64,000 bases of DNA from Flaccisagitta enflata (lineage: Eukaryota; Chaetognatha; Sagittoidea; Aphragmophora). The first letter of the stretch is position 1. Each line of letters starts with the position of its first letter. Of this stretch, positions 59,126-64,000 are shown in pieces. The stretch covers positions 95,232,001 to 95,296,000 of the forward strand of contig OZ231127.1 in assembly GCA_965153355.1 (NCBI GenBank), written 5' to 3'. Below the pieces are notes generated by a model, which was not told the DNA's origin, did not search any database, and saw only the letters and a list, made by a program, of their open reading frames with translations. Made by a program: the position numbers and the translations under genes.

Positions 59126-59539
59126 GAAAGCAAGCAAAAAAAGGATGAAAAAAATAAAACATGGGAAGGCATGAATAGTTAGAGGATTGAAGAAAGATGT
59201 CGGAATCAGTTGTTTAGTGCAGTATAAAGAATGGGGTCATGGATCAACCAACCAATCAACCAACAAACAGACCATCCAACAAATCCACAGAAACAAAGCA
59301 GATAAAAAGAAAGTGCGCATCACTCCATGATCATTTCAAACTCAGCTTGTGGAAGTGGAGGAACTAATGCTTTAAAAAGATCTACGAGCAATTATCACTA
59401 TTTCTTTATTACGAAAAATGCTAAACAAAATGACAGCGGGCCAGTCTAAAATCAGGGCTGCTCATACAGAGTTAACGAAATTTCATTCATTCATCTATGT
59501 ATCATGTGGCAGATCCAATTCATCGGGATCTTTGACAAC

Positions 59540-59870
59540 TCATATTCTATGAGAGCTGCACTCAACAACACTTTGGCAGAGATTACGCCCATGATTTTGG
59601 TCAGACTCTTTTCCCTTGAATCTTCTGTAGGTTGCGGAAAAATCCTTATGAGTGGCTTCGCATGTTTGTTCAGCATATTTGCTGAAACCCTCAGTATGGT
59701 TATCAAGCCACTCAGGCAAATGAGCGCACAAGATATGGACTTTCCATGGCAGTCCCACGTTAACGCCCTCGTCGAGGAAGTCTTCACTGTATTCTTATAA
59801 ATCGAGATACTTCTCTTTGAAAGTGTCGATGATTGACTGGTAACCAGGATCAAGGAACTTTCCAAAGCAT
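59540..59870 (-). pseudogene. Decayed transposase-like reading frame
   Basis: The minus strand reads FGKFLDPGYQSIIDTFKEKY, then a stop at 59795-59797, then continues in the same frame with GLPWKVHILCAHLPEWLDNH, GFSKYAEQTCEATHKDF and a charged tail ending at 59540. The composition is protein-like and one in-frame stop marks decay. The K-V-H-I-L..H-L-P-E-W followed by E-Q..E..H-K-D-F pattern recalls C-terminal regions of RNase-H-fold transposases where a catalytic glutamate sits in a late helix. Family assignment was not verified. It lies inside the 57617-61704 element and may be its former transposase. Confidence 0.45.
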
Positions 59871-59926
59871 CCTGCATATTACAATGGTAGCCTCTTTTTC
59901 TGTCTGTTTGTCTTTCTTTTTCTCTT

Positions 59927-59940
<14 letters not shown>

Positions 59941-60007
<67 letters not shown>

Positions 60008-60014
60008 CTCTCTA
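59941..60014. repeat. (CT)n array
   Basis: About 74 bp of CT dinucleotides after TGTCTGTCTG. Confidence 0.97.
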
Positions 60015-60113
60015 AGTGTACATTTGTGCATCCAACCTTCAACCAAATGTTTCAGGGCGCGTAGGCATTTGACCATAGGGACACATTGGATCAGTAAGAT
60101 GCTGGCAATTCTG

Positions 60114-60480
60114 TCAACTCTACACCCCGCTTTGTCCGTTCGTTGGTCTGTCGGTCCGTCCGTCAGTCCGTCCGTCGGTCCGTCACACTTTACTTTTTTT
60201 GTAATATAACGTCAACTCTTAGGTAATTTTAGGTCTTTTTTAGTTATTAACAGTCATTCTAAGTCATTTTGAGTCATTCTAAGTCATTTTAAGTTATTCC
60301 GAGTCATTTTAAGTTATTTTAGGTCATTTTTGGTCATCAGGTTTTTTAGTCATTTTAAGTCCTTTTTGGACATTTTAAGTCATTTTAAGTCATTCTAAGT
60401 CATTTTAAGTCATTCTAAGTCATTCTAAGTCATTTTTACCCTGTAAATCTCGCACGCGACTTATAGGTGTTGGCCTTGTT
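60114..60480 (+). mobile_element. Family A element with TAAGTCATTC minisatellite
   Basis: The palindrome is lost, but CAACTCTACACCCCGCTTTG, the GTCC/GGTC array and TCACACTTTACTTTTTTTG are intact. A 10-bp array (AAGTCATTCT, 60225-60435) follows, then internal site CGCACGCGACTT and 3' hairpin AGG-TGTTGG-CCT with TGTT. It uses the same minisatellite unit as 41885-42110, inverted. Confidence 0.75.
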
Positions 60481-60867
60481 TCATTCCGATGTAATCATGA
60501 TGCTATGGTTGAAAGTTGATGCAAAAATCATGGTGTGTTGGTCAGTCTGTTGGTCGGTCCATCAGTCTTTGCAAACATGTGGCTTTTTAGTCGCTTGCCA
60601 AGCTGACACTTCAAAAGATATTTGGAAGGGACAGATGGTCAGACCGACATGGCAAGGTGTAGAGTTGAGTCCTCGACCTTAAATTTGAAAGACTGCTGCT
60701 TCTAAACTAATTGAGCTACAGACCTCAACTTGGGCTCATATTTGTTTAGGATATATGAGCTTTAGAAGTTTTAAGTATATTTGCCATTGTTCTGAAAATA
60801 ACATCAACTTGTAGAGCTTACATCTCCTAAACGAATTGAGCTAAAGACCTCTACTTGGGCTCATTAT

Positions 60868-61071
60868 AGCAAGCCCGGATACATGGCTACCCCAGTTGCG
60901 TGCGGGTGGGCAGGGGCCGTATTTAAGGTCACATTATCACTTGGGTAGGGGCAGTGAGGCCAAAGACCGCAAAAACCCAAAAAATGTAAAGTGTGACGGA
61001 CGGACCATCGGACCGACGGACCGATGGAACAACAAAGCGAGGTGTAGAGTCATGTAGTACGCGACTAAAAA
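60868..61071 (-). mobile_element. Family A element inserted in a palindromic arm
   Basis: On the minus strand: T run, AGTCGCGTACTACATGACTC, CTACACCTCGCTTTGTTG, GGTCCGTC array, TCACACTTTACATTTTTTGG, TGCCCACCCGCACGCAACTG and 3' hairpin GCCATGTATCCGGGC-like with TTG. It interrupts a CTCATTTTAAAGAGC palindromic unit that is intact elsewhere in the arms. Confidence 0.75.
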
Positions 61072-61704
61072 GCTGTGTCTGCTCTTTAAAGTGAGCCCAA
61101 GTTGAGCTCAATTGCTCAATTCCTTTAGGAGATATAAGCTTAAGAAGTTGCGAGGGTATTTGCCATTGATCCTAAAATAACATCAACTTCTAAAGCTTAT
61201 TTTTCCTGAACGAATTGAGCTTGAGACCTCAACTTGGGCTCATTTTAAAGAGCTGTGTCTGCTCTTTAAAATGAGCCCAAGTTGAGCTCAATTGCTCAAT
61301 TTGTTTAGGAGATATAAGCCAAAGAAGTTGTAAGGGTATTTGCCATTGCTCTGCAAATAACATCACCTTCTAAAGCTTATATCTCCTAAACAAATTGAGC
61401 TACAGACCTCAATTTGGGCTCATTTTCAAGAACTGTGTCTGCTCTTTAAAATGAGCCCAAATTGAGCTCAATTGCTCAATTCGTTTAGGAGATATGAGCT
61501 TTAAAAGTTACCTATTGCTTTTGCAAAAGGCTGATAATGGCCTGTACCACCCACCTATCCTGACATGAAGCTATATCAAAATTTGCTCAGCCAAACATTT
61601 AAATTCCTTTTGAACATTGATTGTTAACTCAAATAGTGTACAAAACCGGCATAGAAACCAGAGTACTCTCAATTTTAACCCCACGTCTAAGTATGACACT
61701 TGTG

Positions 61705-62320
61705 TAGGTGACCGACCGACTGACTGACAAACCAACCAACCAACCAACCAACCAACCAACCAACTAACACTAGGACATAAAAGGAAAAGCAAGTTCTGTT
61801 TTTTCCATTTCACAGACTTATCATTGACGATTTTCTTCACACCATCTAAGGAAGTTTTGTCCAGCCATGAATGTAGAGAGAGTCAGTCAGAAATTTCGAG
61901 AGGTCATGTACGAAATCTTGGTATTGGTATCATTCTATGAATATACATGACAATAGAAAATGAAAATCTTGTTCTTTCATACAACACTAAGTGACATAGA
62001 AATAATGAACCAATACTGTTTATGAATGAGAGACCAGATTTATATGAGTATCAACAAACAATTTTCAAAAGATTTAATATGAAAAAAAATCTGGAAGTGG
62101 GAGGGACGAGGGCAAAATTCGGGCAGTCAGAATTACAGAAAAGGTTGGGGAAATGCGAGGATGCATCTAAAACTGATTAAGAGTGGTGTGGGAGGGATTG
62201 AATCGGTCATTGATGGATTTTCGAAAAAAGGTAACAGACGGACTAACAGATGGACTAACAGATGGACAGACCATTTTATGGAGAAGCAAGGACGCATCAA
62301 AAATTTGCATATTCAATGCA
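61705..62320. other. AT-rich flank with (CCAA)n and a family A-like remnant
   Basis: GACCGACTGACTGAC and an AACC array at 61711-61766. At 62235-62303, GACGGACTAACAGATGGAC repeats end in GCAAGGACGCATC and an A run, like the GATGCGT-type family A end. No gene recognised. Confidence 0.4.
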
Positions 62321-64000
62321 TTAATTCATGACAAAAAACTGATTATAAAATTATGGGCAATAAGTTACCATAAATTTATGAAAAAAGTCCATTTTGTCAT
62401 GAATTTTTTGATTTCATAAAAGATTACATGATTTTTTGCATAAATTTATGCAAATTTAGTGCATAAATTTATGACACAAAATGATCATAAATTTATGGTC
62501 AATAACTACCCATAAATCTATGGCCAAAAATGCAGTTTTTTATGGAATCTTAAAGAATAATGTTTTTTGGCATAAATTTATGCAAAATTTTTGCATTTAA
62601 TTATGACAAAAAAAAAATAATCATAAACTCATGGGCAATAGGTACCCCTAAATTTATGAAAAAAAATGCAGTTTTTCGATGATTTTCTTTGGAATCATAA
62701 AAGTACATGGTTTTTAGCATAAACTTATGCATATTTTTGCATTAATTTATGACACAAAATGATCATAAATTTATAGGTAATGAGTTCCCATAAACTTATG
62801 GCAAAATGCAGTTTTTCGTTTGGAATCATAAAAATTTTTTTTCATTAGCATAAATTCATGCCACATTTATTGCAGTGATTTAACTCCACAAAATAGTCAT
62901 GGTTTATGGGCAATAAGTACCCGCAAATTTTTTGCAAGAAATGCAGCTTTTTTTTATGATTTTCTTTGTAATAAAAAAAATCATGTGTTTTTTGGCATGA
63001 ATTTATGCATTTTCATTGCATTAATTTATGAAAAAAAATGATCATAAACCTATGGGCATTTTGTACCCATAAATGTATGGCAAAAAAATGCATTTTTTTT
63101 CATTTTCTCAGGAATCATAGAAAATTATGCGTTTTTTGGCATAAATTTATGCTTATTCATTGCATTATTTATGACATAAATGATCATAAATTAATGGGTA
63201 TTTTTTACCCATAAATTTATGGCAAAAAAATGAAGTTTTTAAAAGATTTTCTTTGGAATCACAAATAGTAATATGTTTTTGGGCATGAATTTATGCCTAT
63301 TTATTGCAATAATTTATGACAAAAATTGCTCATGAATTTATGGGCAATTTGTACCCATAAATTTAGGGCACAAAAAAAGGAGTTTTTTTATGATTTCTTT
63401 GGAATCATTAAAAATAATGTGTTTTTTTTGCATAAATTTATGCCTATTTATTGCATTAATTTATGAAAAAAAATGATCATAAATTTAAGGGCGATTTGTA
63501 CCCATCATTTTATGGCAAAAAAAAAAGCATTTTTTTGTAGGACTCATAAAAAATAACAATTTTTTTGCCATAAATTTATGCCTATTTATTGCATTAATTT
63601 ATGACAAAAAATGATCATAAATTTATAGGCAATTTGTAGCCATAAATTTATGGCAAAAAAACGCTGTATTTTTATGATTTTTTTTTTAATCAAAAAAATT
63701 TTTGTATTCTTTGCCATAAATTTATGCATATTTTTGGCACTAATTATGACAAAAAGGATCATAGTTTTACTGGCAATTTATACCCATATATTTATGGCAC
63801 AACAAAAGGAGTTTTTGTATGATGTCTTTGGAATCATTAAAAATAATATGTTTTTTTTGAATAAATTTATGCCTATTTATTGCATTAATTCATGACAAAA
63901 AATGATCATAAATTTATGGGCAATTTGTGTCAATAAATTTAGGGCAAAAAACGCTGTTTTATTAGGATGCTCACAGGAATCATAAAAAAGATTATCATTT
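62321..64000 (-). repeat. CATAAATTTATG palindrome satellite, right array (inverted)
   Basis: Same satellite as 53401-55330 in the opposite orientation, about 12 units, cut by the window end. Unit landmarks include TGCATTAATTTATGACAAAA, ATGATCATAAATTTATGGGC and TTTGTACCCATAAATTTATG. Confidence 0.9.

Overview
The window is animal nuclear DNA: AT-rich and intron-containing, with one multi-exon extracellular-type gene (kringle plus EGF modules, GT-AG introns) embedded in a dense mosaic of transposable elements and microsatellites. Marine invertebrates with heterozygous, repeat-rich genomes fit best (cnidarian, mollusc, echinoderm or hemichordate); nothing here fixes the phylum. There are no bacterial features.

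Layout. A roughly 14-16 kb block is present twice in direct orientation (about 268-14581 and 20930-36809), separated by a 6.3 kb spacer rich in simple repeats. Comparing the two copies shows which elements are insertions, because one copy keeps the empty site. This defines four short terminal-inverted-repeat (TIR) elements with exact TA target duplications (2332-2905, 4769-5364, 21026-21965, 30166-30759), a fifth probable one (33266-33858), and several members of two hairpin-ended families that insert in A/T runs without target duplication. Both copies end inside fragments of a LINE reverse transcriptase that abut a (CCGA)n array.

From 37.4 to 44.2 kb lies a patchwork of nested elements: hAT-like elements carrying family A insertions, a TIR element carrying a family A insertion, and a family B element carrying a TIR element. 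The only convincing host gene follows, on the plus strand at 44263-47703 (four exons, about 992 residues). It starts about 90 bp from the end of a family B element and stops about 25 bp before a family A element. From 48 kb to the end there are family A and B elements, several foldback structures, a 4.1 kb inverted-repeat element (57617-61704) holding a decayed transposase-like reading frame and a hAT-like element with a perfect 8-bp target duplication, and two inverted arrays of a CATAAATTTATG-rich satellite (53401-55330 and 62321 to the window end).

The most interesting signal is family A, about 20 dispersed copies. Its 5' end is a perfect or near-perfect palindrome (typically AGTCGCGTGCACGCGACT after a T run), it has a GTCY-type tetranucleotide array, and its 3' end is a small hairpin followed by CTTGTT. 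The palindrome sequence changes between members, yet both arms change together, and an internal site near the 3' end usually changes with them; the 3' hairpin stem also covaries. With insertion at T runs without target duplication, this matches the known architecture of Helentron-associated (DINE-1/HINE-like) rolling-circle elements. Several copies have grown private 10-11 bp minisatellites inside.
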